Below, in pieces: positions 1-6,493 of a stretch of 8,889 nt of DNA. The notes under the pieces are model-generated. The model ran no database searches, had not been told where the DNA came from, and saw nothing but the letters and a program-made list of their open reading frames with translations. The first letter of the stretch is position 1; every line of letters begins with the position of its first letter. The DNA lies in assembly GCA_036003365.1 (NCBI GenBank), contig DASYSL010000102.1, positions 1 to 8,889 of the forward strand, given 5' to 3'. The DNA is from DASYSL01 sp036003365. GTDB taxonomy: Bacteria > Eisenbacteria > RBG-16-71-46 > DASYSL01. A program made the position numbers and the translations under genes.

Positions 1-2
1 TT

Positions 3-1022
3 CCCAAGAACGAGCTGACCGCGGGCAGCCGCCAGGGCCAGCCGGTGGCGGTCACGGCCGACAACTCGGTGATCGGCATCTACGACTCCGCCGAGCGGCC
101 GACGACGCGCACGCTCAACACCGACGGCACGGCGTCGTTCAGCGGCGACGCGGTGCAGGTTTCGCGCTTGGGCCAGCCGCTCGTGAACGAGGTGGTCATT
201 CCGCTCAAGGACAAGGACAAGTTCAACGCCACCAAGCCGACGGGCGATGGCGCGTTCGCGGGCTACGTGGTCGATCCCGAGCTGCCCAAGCTCTTCAACG
301 CGCTGTACGGGATCCCGATCCCGACGACCCCGCGCAATGATCTCGTGACCGTGTTCCTGACCGGCATTCCGGGCCTCAACAAGCCCGCGAACCCGAGCCA
401 GGTGGCGTGCGAGATGCTGCGCCTCAACATGATGGTGCCCCCGGCGGCGTCTCCGAACCGTCTCGGCGTCCTCGGCAACGACATCGCCGGCTTCCCCAAC
501 GGCCGCCGTCTCACCGACGACGTGGTCGACATCGAAGAGCGCGCGGCGGCCGGTGGCTACGTGCTCACGCCCGACTTCAACAAGGCGCCGGCCAATCAGC
601 TCGGCGACGGCGTCGACGTGAACGACGTGCCACTTCTGCCCTACTTCCCGTACGCGGCACTGCCGCACAACCCGTTCTCGCACGAGCACCACATCGAGCA
701 GAAGAGCCCGAACCCGAAGCCGATCTCGCTCGGCCTCAATGGTTCAACGGGCAGCGCCCTCGCGCTGGCAGGCGCTTCGCCGGCGAAGACGTCCAGCCTG
801 GCCTACACCCTGGGCACGGCGGGACACGTCTCGCTCAAGATCTACAACGTGGCAGGACGCGAGCTGCGCACGCTGGTCGATCAGGACGCGGCCGCGGGTA
901 CCTTCCGCGCGCTGTGGGATGGCCGCGACGACTCGGGCTCTCTGGTGGGTCGCGGCGTTTACTTCGCCCGCTTCATGGCCACGGGCGCGCCGAGCGAAAC
1001 GAGGAAGATCGTGCTCGAGTAA
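3..1022 (+). CDS. DUF4331 family secreted protein with C-terminal FlgD-Ig-like domain (5' end outside window)
   Basis: The frame is open from the left edge (base 3), so the true start lies upstream; 339 residues are visible. The main part reads as DUF4331: conserved-looking stretches are RLGQPLVNEVVIPLKDKDKF (about bases 165-224) and GFPNGRRLTDDVVDI (about 489-533), followed by an HEHH cluster near 681. No enzymatic role is established for this family. The last ~76 residues (about 792-1019) form a separate beta-sandwich tail with the marks of a FlgD-Ig-like domain: SLKIYNVAGRELRTL, then LWDGRDDSG, GRGVYFAR and a terminal RKIVLE. In FCB-type bacteria such tails often occur on secreted or surface-sorted proteins (type IX-like sorting), so export is inferred; the signal peptide would be outside the window. 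A GTG at 45 is in frame but inside the domain and is not the start. A strong hairpin with a T-rich tract follows the stop. Confidence 0.85.
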   Translation, partial: PKNELTAGSRQGQPVAVTADNSVIGIYDSAERPTTRTLNTDGTASFSGDAVQVSRLGQPLVNEVVIPLKDKDKFNATKPTGDGAFAGYVVDPELPKLFNALYGIPIPTTPRNDLVTVFLTGIPGLNKPANPSQVACEMLRLNMMVPPAASPNRLGVLGNDIAGFPNGRRLTDDVVDIEERAAAGGYVLTPDFNKAPANQLGDGVDVNDVPLLPYFPYAALPHNPFSHEHHIEQKSPNPKPISLGLNGSTGSALALAGASPAKTSSLAYTLGTAGHVSLKIYNVAGRELRTLVDQDAAAGTFRALWDGRDDSGSLVGRGVYFARFMATGAPSETRKIVLE

Positions 1023-1028
1023 CCAACC

Positions 1029-1091
1029 CTTGGAGGATCGTCCCCGGGGGCGTAGCATCGCTCGCGCGATGCGCGCCCCCTTTCTTTTCGC
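1029..1091 (+). repeat. 63-bp direct repeat, copy 1 (promoter-like boxes, hairpin and ATG)
   Basis: This copy matches 2657-2719 at 58 of 63 positions; by hand alignment the mismatches are at 1045, 1047, 1048, 1063 and 1066. It contains TTGGAG (1030-1035), a 17-bp spacer, TAGCAT (1053-1058), ten bases, then ATG (1069) followed by codons for MRAPFLFA. In this copy the frame from the ATG gives only 46 codons, ending at 1209, with no lipobox or recognisable domain. Shifting frame near 1095 instead gives a hydrophobic run ending at the TGA at 1115-1117. It may be a decayed duplicate of the lipoprotein gene start, or a mobile regulatory cassette. Similarity stops abruptly after 1091. Confidence 0.8.
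1046..1088 (+). terminator. Putative intrinsic terminator after the DUF4331 gene
   Basis: A long hairpin lies 23 bases after the stop codon. The outer stem GGGGGCG (1046-1052) pairs with CGCCCCC (1074-1080). The inner stem GCATCGC (1055-1061) pairs with GCGATGC (1066-1072) around a four-base loop. TA faces a single G as a small internal loop. The stem is followed directly by TTTCTTTT (1081-1088). This is the classical layout of a factor-independent terminator on the plus strand. The same bases also include a promoter-like -10 box (1053-1058), so both readings are possible. Confidence 0.6.
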
Positions 1092-1231
1092 CGCTGCTTG
1101 CGCTCGTGGCGCTTTGAGCTTCGGAGTTGTAGGCTTGATGCGCACATTTCCGCCTAGGTTCCTCGCTACTTTCGCCCGAGAGGCCGCAGGAACCCTCCAT
1201 GTGGTTTGACAGCTGGCCGCCCGCCGAAGCC
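1092..1231. other. Intergenic stretch without a recognised element
   Basis: This is the remainder of the 220-base gap between the DUF4331 and beta-helix genes. I see no coding signal, tRNA or clear hairpin. A perfect TTGACA (1206-1211) has no acceptable -10 box 16-18 bases downstream, so no promoter is called. The beta-helix gene could instead be transcribed from the promoter-like boxes in the upstream repeat, which would give a leader of about 175 bases. Confidence 0.4.
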
Positions 1232-1238
1232 AGGAGGT
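1232..1238 (+). promoter_or_regulatory. Shine-Dalgarno site of the beta-helix gene
   Basis: AGGAGGT lies four bases before the ATG at 1243. It is a near-perfect anti-16S match and selects this ATG over the in-frame ATG at 1276, which would remove most of the signal peptide. Confidence 0.75.
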
Positions 1239-1242
1239 AGCC

Positions 1243-2643
1243 ATGCGCCTCGGGATTGCGGCGTTGTGTTCGATCATGGTCTCTCAGGAGGCTTCGGCTG
1301 CCGTCCTGCATGTTCCCGCCGACTACCCCACGATCGCGCTCGCCGTGGCGGCGGCCGTGTCCGGCGATGAGGTGCTGGTTGCGCCCGGCACCTATCACGA
1401 GACCCTCGTCCTCAACGCGGCGCAGGACGGCATTCAGATTCACAGCGAGTCGGGTCCGGCGGTGACCATCCTCGACGGCAGCTCGGCCGGCGTCGTGGTC
1501 ACCATGAACTCCGTCGGCTCGGCGACCGAGCTGATCGGGTTCACGATCACGAACGGCGCCGGAAACCCGGCCGGAGGCATCTCGCTGGTGAAAGCCTCGC
1601 CCAAAATCCAGGGTAACCTGATCACCGGCAACACGGGCCTCGCCGGCGGCATCGACGTGCAGGGTCCGGCGTCGCCCGCCATTCTCGACAACGAGCTCGC
1701 CAACAATCACGCGACCTTCGCCGGCGGGGCCTTCGCCGCTCGCACGGAGGCCAGTCCGGACGTGGAGAACAATTTCATTCACGACAACAGGGCCGACATC
1801 AGTGGAGGAGGGGCCTATTTCGTCTCTTCGGGGGGCCTGTTCACCAACAATCGCGTCCTCTCGAACACTTCGCAAAACGGCGCTGGGGTGTACCTCAGCG
1901 GCCTCCCCTACCTGACGATCCAGCAATGCCTCGTGCAATCGAACATCGCGAAAAACATCGGGGGCGGAATCTATGTCGATCGCTTCAGCGGGTCGATCGT
2001 CCAGGATTGCCAGATCCTCTCCAACACGGCGGCGATCGCCGGCGGCATGTACGTCGCTCATTCAGTGGCGGAGATCCACCGCAACCTCATCGAGGACAAC
2101 CTGAGCTTGAACGGATCGGGAGGCGGTATCTACCTCGACAAGGGCTCCGACGCCACCGTGGACAACAACGTGGTCGCGCGCAATCAGGCGACCGCCGGCT
2201 TTGGAGGCGGGATCGAAATCGCGGCAAGCACGGGGCTCCTGACGAACAACACGGTGGTGCTCAACCAGGCGGACCTGCCCGGAGGAAACGTCTACGTGAT
2301 CAGCGCGAACGTCCAGATGCAGCGCTGTATTCTCTCTCACTCGCCGGGCGGAGGCATGAAGGTCGATGGGTCGAGCGTGACCGTGACCTGCACCGACGCT
2401 TTCGGCAACGCGGGCGGCAACTACATCGGCATCGCCGATCCCACGGGCGGAAACGGGAACATCTCTAGCGATCCTCTTTACTGTGATCTTTCGTCGCTCG
2501 ACTTCCACCTCAACTCGGTCTCTCCGTGCACCGCGGCTCTCGCTTCCCCGTGCAGCATGATCGGCGCGCTGGATGTGGGATGCAGTGGTCCGGTACCCAC
2601 GCAGTCCGCGAGCTGGGGAAGCATCAAGGCGAAGTATCGATGA
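1243..2643 (+). CDS. Secreted right-handed parallel beta-helix protein
   Basis: The product has 466 residues. The N-terminus is a short signal peptide, probably cut after EASA near residue 19. Next comes the typical opening of pectin-lyase-fold surface proteins: a PADYPTIALAVAAAVSGDEV stretch, then LVAPGTYHE. Residues ~70-390 are irregular beta-helix coils of about 22-25 residues rich in N, G and hydrophobics (for example GNLITGN, NNFIHDN, NNRVLSN, NNVVARN, NNTVVLN), with many GGGIY/GGGI turns. The C-terminal part has DPLYC, DFHLNSVSPC and IGALDVGC, an ending I associate with extracellular beta-helix proteins of candidate phyla. It closes with a short basic tail, SWGSIKAKYR. No catalytic residues of a polysaccharide lyase or hydrolase can be assigned, so the substrate is unknown; an adhesive or glycan-binding role is equally possible. 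The protein is expected outside the cytoplasm. Confidence 0.88.
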   Translation: MRLGIAALCSIMVSQEASAAVLHVPADYPTIALAVAAAVSGDEVLVAPGTYHETLVLNAAQDGIQIHSESGPAVTILDGSSAGVVVTMNSVGSATELIGFTITNGAGNPAGGISLVKASPKIQGNLITGNTGLAGGIDVQGPASPAILDNELANNHATFAGGAFAARTEASPDVENNFIHDNRADISGGGAYFVSSGGLFTNNRVLSNTSQNGAGVYLSGLPYLTIQQCLVQSNIAKNIGGGIYVDRFSGSIVQDCQILSNTAAIAGGMYVAHSVAEIHRNLIEDNLSLNGSGGGIYLDKGSDATVDNNVVARNQATAGFGGGIEIAASTGLLTNNTVVLNQADLPGGNVYVISANVQMQRCILSHSPGGGMKVDGSSVTVTCTDAFGNAGGNYIGIADPTGGNGNISSDPLYCDLSSLDFHLNSVSPCTAALASPCSMIGALDVGCSGPVPTQSASWGSIKAKYR

Positions 2644-2656
2644 CCGAGTAAGGACG

Positions 2657-2719
2657 CTTGGAGGATCGTCCCGGCAGGCGTAGCATCGCTGGCACGATGC
2701 GCGCCCCCTTTCTTTTCGC
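2657..2719 (+). repeat. 63-bp direct repeat, copy 2 (spans the lipoprotein gene start)
   Basis: This is the partner of 1029-1091. It begins 13 bases after the stop of the beta-helix gene and extends through the ATG at 2697 and the first codons of the next gene. The hairpin is weaker than in copy 1: GCATCG (2683-2688) pairs with CGATGC (2695-2700) and GGCG (2677-2680) with CGCC (2702-2705), but the next pairs are lost and a C-A mismatch enlarges the loop. The T-rich tract TTTCTTTT (2709-2716) is kept and is part of the signal-peptide codons here. Confidence 0.8.
2658..2686 (+). promoter_or_regulatory. Putative promoter of the lipoprotein gene
   Basis: TTGGAG (2658-2663) and TAGCAT (2681-2686) are separated by exactly 17 bases. 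The boxes match the sigma-70 consensus at 3 of 6 and 4 of 6 positions. The -10 box ends ten bases before the ATG at 2697, and there is no Shine-Dalgarno sequence in that gap. Transcription from here would therefore give a leaderless or nearly leaderless mRNA. Both boxes and their spacing are identical in the copy at 1030-1058. TAGCAT also occurs upstream of the gene at 7068. Confidence 0.45.
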
Positions 2720-3344
2720 GGCACTCCTCGTGACCGCTGCCGGCTGCGCCGGGCGGCTCTCTCCGCACCTGGACGACTCTCCGGAGAAGAGCGGCCTCGC
2801 CGTGCTCGAGTGCTACTACTACCCGAGCGACCCGGAGAAGGTGCGGTCCAAATTCTCGGCGCCCGATTCCTTCGTCGCTCGCGCCGCCTACCTCGAGACC
2901 TTCGACGGCTCGCGTTCCTTCCGCGGCCTGTCGGAATACGGCACCGGATACGTAATCTTCACCGACGTGCCACAGGGCACGTACCGGCTGACCCACATCG
3001 ACATGGAAACCAAGGAATACTCCGAGCAGCTCGTGCGCGATCTCTCGCTCGACGTGACCTTCCGCATTCCGCGGGGCACTCCGGGGGACACGGCCACGAT
3101 CGAGAACGGCCGACCCCTCTATCTCGGCCGCCTCGCGATGCGCCGCGCGTACAAGTACGAGGACGTCGCGCATGCCCCTTCCCAAACCGCGAGACAAGAG
3201 GAAGGAAACGTCGAGATGAAATTGCGATTCCTCGCGGAGGACGAGGGCCGCGCCTGGCGCAAGCTTCTCGAGCGGAAGAGTTACAAACGTTCGCTGTGGG
3301 GTCCGGCGATCGAAGAGCGCCTGGACGAAGTCGAGAGACGCTAG
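2697..3344 (+). CDS. Putative lipoprotein of unknown function
   Basis: The product has 215 residues. The frame is open further upstream to 2658, but the ATG at 2697 is preferred because it begins a clean lipoprotein signal: MRAPFLFAALLVTAAGC, with the cysteine at residue 17. The mature part has no family I recognise. A central segment (FTDVPQGTYRLTHIDMETKE, about residues 84-103) looks like a beta-sandwich strand-turn-strand seen in carboxypeptidase-regulatory-like or DUF2846-like lipoproteins; this is a weak resemblance only. A later stretch, ENGRPLYLGRLAM, fits the same type of fold. The C-terminal ~55 residues are highly charged and probably helical. The start lies within the repeated promoter/hairpin element and lacks a Shine-Dalgarno site. 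The stop codon overlaps the nadA stop on the other strand through a shared CTAG. Confidence 0.75.
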   Translation: MRAPFLFAALLVTAAGCAGRLSPHLDDSPEKSGLAVLECYYYPSDPEKVRSKFSAPDSFVARAAYLETFDGSRSFRGLSEYGTGYVIFTDVPQGTYRLTHIDMETKEYSEQLVRDLSLDVTFRIPRGTPGDTATIENGRPLYLGRLAMRRAYKYEDVAHAPSQTARQEEGNVEMKLRFLAEDEGRAWRKLLERKSYKRSLWGPAIEERLDEVERR

Positions 3345-4474
3345 TCGGCCGCGGAGCGCGCCGGCGCCGGGCCGACCTCGAGCATGCGCTCGAGCGCCAC
3401 GCGCGCCCAGTGGATCGTGTCGTCGTCCACTTTGATCTCGTTCACCACCACGCCGTCCGCCAGGTTCTCGAGCGCCCAGCACAGGTGCATGGGATCGATG
3501 CGATACATCGTGGCGCAGGCGCACACGTTCTGCTGCAACGAGATCACGAGCTTGTCCGGGAATTGGTGCGCGAGGCGGTTCACGAGATGGATCTCTGTGC
3601 CCACCGCCCATTTCGATCCCGGCGGAGAGTCGGTGACCGTACGGATGATGAAATCGGTCGAGCCGACGGCGTCGGCCGCTTGGCACACTTCATACGGGCA
3701 CTCGGGGTGCACGACGATCTTGATGCCCGGATACTCGCGCCTGAGCCACTCGGCCTGGGCGGCGGAGAAACGCTGGTGCACCGAGCAGTAGCCCTTCCAC
3801 AACACGAGCGGCGAGTCGTCTTGGACCGCCAGGATCGCTTTGTCGCCGGGCACGCGCGGGTTCCAGATCGACATCTTGTCCAGCGGCACGCCGAGCGCTG
3901 CGCCCGTGTTGCGGCCCAGATGCTCGTCGGGCAGGAACAGAATCCGCTCCTTGCGATCCCACGCCCAGCGGAACGCCTCGCGCGCGTTCGACGACGTGCA
4001 CACGAGCCCGCCATTGCGCCCGCAGAAGGCTTTGATGGCCGCCGTTGAGTTCATGTAGGTGAGCGGCGCCACCGTGTCGCCGTAGCGATCGGTCAGCTCG
4101 GCCCACGCCTCTTCGACGTCGTCGGCATCGGCCATGTCGGCCATCGAGCAGCCGGCGCCCAGGTCGGGAAGGATGACGCGCTGGTGCGGCTTGGCGAGCA
4201 CGTCCGCCGACTCGGCCATGAAGTGCACGCCACAGAACACGATGAACTCGGCGTCGGTGTCGGCCGCGGCGCGCGAGAGCCGGTAGGAATCGCCGACGAA
4301 GTCGGCGTAGCGGATCACCTCGTCGCGCTGATAGTGGTGGCCGAGGATCACCAGGCGCGAGCCCAGGCGCTCCTTGGCGCGCGCGATGCGCGCGGCCAGC
4401 TCGGCATCCGTCAGATTGCGATAGAGCGAGAGAGCGTGCTTGGGCTCCGCCCGCCCGCTCACCACCGTGCTCAC
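3341..4474 (-). CDS. nadA: Quinolinate synthase A
   Basis: The product has 377 residues. NadA condenses iminoaspartate with dihydroxyacetone phosphate to quinolinate in de novo NAD synthesis, using a [4Fe-4S] cluster held by three cysteines. Visible motifs are GHHYQ (45-49), GDSYRLSR (61-68), PDLGAGCSMA with C109, GGLVCTSSNA with C159, HPECP (256-260, containing the family's catalytic His and Glu) and QQNVCACATMYRI with C318/C320. By comparison with known NadA proteins, C109, C159 and one of C318/C320 should be the cluster ligands. The extra segment before GYCSVHQRF (about 195-226) matches the longer NadA subtype. The start is GTG at 4474, which overlaps the upstream TGA stop (GTGA), so translation is probably coupled; AAAGGA lies about ten bases before it. 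No nadB or nadC is next to it. It is the last gene of the minus-strand run and is cytoplasmic. Confidence 0.95.
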   Translation of the reverse strand: MSTVVSGRAEPKHALSLYRNLTDAELAARIARAKERLGSRLVILGHHYQRDEVIRYADFVGDSYRLSRAAADTDAEFIVFCGVHFMAESADVLAKPHQRVILPDLGAGCSMADMADADDVEEAWAELTDRYGDTVAPLTYMNSTAAIKAFCGRNGGLVCTSSNAREAFRWAWDRKERILFLPDEHLGRNTGAALGVPLDKMSIWNPRVPGDKAILAVQDDSPLVLWKGYCSVHQRFSAAQAEWLRREYPGIKIVVHPECPYEVCQAADAVGSTDFIIRTVTDSPPGSKWAVGTEIHLVNRLAHQFPDKLVISLQQNVCACATMYRIDPMHLCWALENLADGVVVNEIKVDDDTIHWARVALERMLEVGPAPARSAAD

Positions 4475-5244
4475 GTCCCCGTCGTCCTTTCGGGCGAGGG
4501 AATCTCGCCCGCTTCGACGTGAGTATGGTCGGTAGGAGGAGTCAATGAAAGAGGCGGCGCGGGCCTGGGCTTGGACAGGGTGCCGAGCGCGTTACCGTTG
4601 GCCAGATCGATGAACGCGTGCAGGGCGATGCCGGGCCACAACGACTTGGTGGCGGAATAGAGAGTGGCGAGCACCATTCCCAGCACCATGGTCGAGAAAA
4701 TGCCGCGCGGCCCCTGATAGAGATGGCCGAACCCGAAGGCGACCGTGCTCAACCCGAGCGCGAGCCACACGTTGTGCGACGCTTGATAGAACGCGAAGAC
4801 GAGGAACCCGCGATAGAGCGTCTCTTCGCAAATCCCGGCGGTGAGCGCGACCGGCGTAAAGCCGAGGCGCTCCATCGAGTTCTGCGGCAGGATGCGCGCG
4901 ATGTGCCGCAGATGGCTTGGGATCTCCGACTGACCGGCGCGAATGGCGCGCACGGCCATGAGCGTGGCACCGAAGAGGACGAGCCCCAACACCGCCACCA
5001 GAATCCACGCCCACGCGGGACCGGCTCGCAGGAGCCCGAGGTCGGCGATGTCGAGGTGGCGGCGCGCCATCACCCAGGCGCACATCGCGGTCAGCGTCCA
5101 CTGCGTGAGCAAGACGACGAAGTAGAGCCGGAGCTTGCGGTTGGTGGTCGGCATCTCGCCGCGGGCGACGAAACGGCGGAAGCGCCACCATCCGAAGATG
5201 GGCTGCACGACCACCAGCAGGACAACGAGAATCCAGAGATCCAT
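4471..5244 (-). CDS. CPBP family intramembrane glutamic-type protease (CAAX protease-like)
   Basis: The product has 257 residues from the ATG at 5244. The frame is open further upstream, but that part is arginine-rich and overlaps thiN in another frame, and the chosen ATG begins a hydrophobic segment five bases after the thiN stop. The three signature motifs of the CPBP (Rce1/ABI) family are intact: EETLYR (140-145), FGFGH (170-174) and HAFID (209-213). Six to seven membrane segments are apparent (about 3-19, 41-60, 78-98, 130-150, 156-172, 180-197 and 203-213). The C-terminal ~30 residues are a proline-rich, probably disordered tail. Bacterial members cleave membrane-embedded peptides or modify bacteriocin or signalling substrates, but the substrate here cannot be told. 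The stop overlaps the nadA start by four bases. An activity linked to the secreted paralogues upstream in the run is possible but is only inference. Confidence 0.88.
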   Translation of the reverse strand: MDLWILVVLLVVVQPIFGWWRFRRFVARGEMPTTNRKLRLYFVVLLTQWTLTAMCAWVMARRHLDIADLGLLRAGPAWAWILVAVLGLVLFGATLMAVRAIRAGQSEIPSHLRHIARILPQNSMERLGFTPVALTAGICEETLYRGFLVFAFYQASHNVWLALGLSTVAFGFGHLYQGPRGIFSTMVLGMVLATLYSATKSLWPGIALHAFIDLANGNALGTLSKPRPAPPLSLTPPTDHTHVEAGEIPSPERTTGT

Positions 5245-5249
5245 TCGGC

Positions 5250-5960
5250 TCAGACTCCGATCCAGATCAAGGCGACGCCTTCGTGCACTTCGACGAGCGC
5301 ATTGTCGTCGCCAACTTCGTTGGAAAGACCGCGGCCGCCCAGCTTCAAGAGCTCCTCGTCCAGCGGGAAGTGCAGGCCGACCTCGCTGACCACCGAGCCG
5401 TGGAGCGACCACGGCAGGACCGAGACCGTCACTCCGACCGCGTCTTCGATCGTGAGCTTGCCCTGGCGCAGAGCGACGAGGCGTCCCGCGGGCTCGACTT
5501 GTTGGATGCGGCGATGCGGCTCCGCGACCAAGACCCCGAGGTTGGCGATGGCATGGTCCACGCGTCCGCGATCCGCGCCGGCGCCCAAGAGCACGAGCTC
5601 CGCCTCCGGCCCCCAGCGCCGAAACGCCTGCCTGACCGCCTTCTCGAGATCGTTATCGTCCTGATTGGGGTCGCGATGCACCGCGCCTTCGGGCAGCTTC
5701 TCCCGCGCCCATTCCGGCAGCGAATCCAGATCGCCGACCACCAAGTCCGGCGAAAGCCCCGCCGCCATCGCCACCTTGTAGCCCCCGTTCGCGCACACGA
5801 GCGCCCGGGCGCGCGCTGCCTCGGCCCGCACTCTCTCCTCCGGCGGCGGCGAGCCGCCCAGCAGGATCATGATGCGCGGTTCCGCTCCGCCGGCCTGAGC
5901 GTCGTCATCGTGAAACGTCCACGACCCACGATCCTTGTCTTCGACACGAAGACGCGCCAT
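5250..5960 (-). CDS. thiN: Thiamine pyrophosphokinase (thiamine diphosphokinase)
   Basis: The product has 236 residues. The enzyme transfers pyrophosphate from ATP to thiamine, giving thiamine diphosphate in the cytoplasm. Motifs in order are CANGGY (56-61), VVGDLDSL (74-81), NQDDNDLEKAV (99-109), GAGADRGRVDHAIANL (126-141) and GRGLSNEV (209-216). All are in the usual family order. The first is normally ADGG; here the Asp is Asn (residue 58). The ATG at 5960 has GAGG about nine bases upstream and sits 11 bases after the previous stop, which favours it. The first ~30 residues are an acidic extension beyond the usual length; the ATG at 5870 (residue 31) would give a more typical 206-residue protein. 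The CPBP gene follows after five bases. No thiamine transporter or TPP riboswitch was seen nearby. Confidence 0.9.
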   Translation of the reverse strand: MARLRVEDKDRGSWTFHDDDAQAGGAEPRIMILLGGSPPPEERVRAEAARARALVCANGGYKVAMAAGLSPDLVVGDLDSLPEWAREKLPEGAVHRDPNQDDNDLEKAVRQAFRRWGPEAELVLLGAGADRGRVDHAIANLGVLVAEPHRRIQQVEPAGRLVALRQGKLTIEDAVGVTVSVLPWSLHGSVVSEVGLHFPLDEELLKLGGRGLSNEVGDDNALVEVHEGVALIWIGV

Positions 5961-5971
5961 GCGTCATGTCC

Positions 5972-6493
5972 TCATCGGTACGAGCCTTGCGGCTGCGGCA
6001 GTGCCTGGAATTCCGGCTGGCGCCACAGGATGCGCAGGATCAGATGCTCGAGATCCCACAGGTTCTGCCAGTCTCCTGTGGCCATCGCGATACAGGGCAC
6101 CTTGTCGGTGCTCCACTCCAACTGCTTCGACTTCTTCCCCAAGGTCGCTTCCAACCGAATCTGCATGTTGGGCACGTAGCCGCCCGGACAGTTCGGCGGC
6201 CACACGGGGTGCGGCTCCTGCATGTCGAAGAAGTGGATCTCCACCATCCTCGTGTAGATGGAATCGAGATCGGCCTTGGGCAGCACGAAGTGAATCGTCG
6301 TATCCGGGTCGATGACCTCATCCCTTGTCAGCGTGCTGTCATAGGTGCTGATGCGCGTGCCCAACCCCTGCGAGTACAGGAAGTCGAAGTGCGGCTTGGC
6401 GGGAGCCGGGCTCTTCGCAGGCGAGGCGGCGTGGGCCGAGGCGGCGCATCCGAGCAGGACGGCGACCATGACGTGAATCCGCAGACGGGGCAT
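5972..6493 (-). CDS. Secreted protein of unknown family, paralogue B of a tandem pair
   Basis: The product has 173 residues from the ATG at 6493. Its start shares a base with the stop of the upstream gene (TGATG), so coupling is likely. The frame is open upstream to 6613, but that part lies inside the preceding gene. The N-terminus is a signal peptide: AVLLGC could act as a lipobox (C16), while ASAHA-AS (about residue 22) fits signal peptidase I, so the anchoring mode is unresolved. A proline/alanine/lysine linker follows. The mature domain is clearly related to the gene just upstream: both share DTTI-F-LP-ADLDSI, a V-IHFF motif, a QI--EATL strand, L-WSTD, and a C-terminal QPE(F/Y)-ALPQ. Two cysteines, C102 and C134, align with C97 and C128 of the paralogue, which suggests a conserved disulfide. 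I do not recognise the family. thiN follows after 11 bases. Confidence 0.8.
   Translation of the reverse strand: MPRLRIHVMVAVLLGCAASAHAASPAKSPAPAKPHFDFLYSQGLGTRISTYDSTLTRDEVIDPDTTIHFVLPKADLDSIYTRMVEIHFFDMQEPHPVWPPNCPGGYVPNMQIRLEATLGKKSKQLEWSTDKVPCIAMATGDWQNLWDLEHLILRILWRQPEFQALPQPQGSYR

Noticed and set aside
1206..1211. Perfect TTGACA as a -35 box for the beta-helix gene
   Set aside because: The bases 16-18 downstream read GC-rich with no -10-like hexamer, and the site would overlap the Shine-Dalgarno region.
973..2061. Long open frame (362 codons) on the minus strand opposite the beta-helix gene
   Set aside because: Its product is rich in Arg, His and Asp without a domain, as expected of antisense reading in GC-rich coding DNA, and it runs against a well-supported secreted protein.
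1243..2643. Tandem nucleotide repeat within the beta-helix gene
   Set aside because: The coils repeat at the protein level only; the nucleotide sequence of successive coils is diverged, as is normal for the fold.
2478..3686. Minus-strand open frame of 402 codons across the lipoprotein gene and the nadA end
   Set aside because: It is arginine-rich with no recognisable motif, and overlaps two genes with better evidence.
2810..4048. Plus-strand open frame of 412 codons opposite nadA
   Set aside because: It lies antisense to NadA, whose motifs are unmistakable; the translation is low-complexity and Arg-rich.
5283..6179. Plus-strand open frame of 298 codons opposite thiN
   Set aside because: ThiN motifs fix the coding strand; no domain is visible in this translation.
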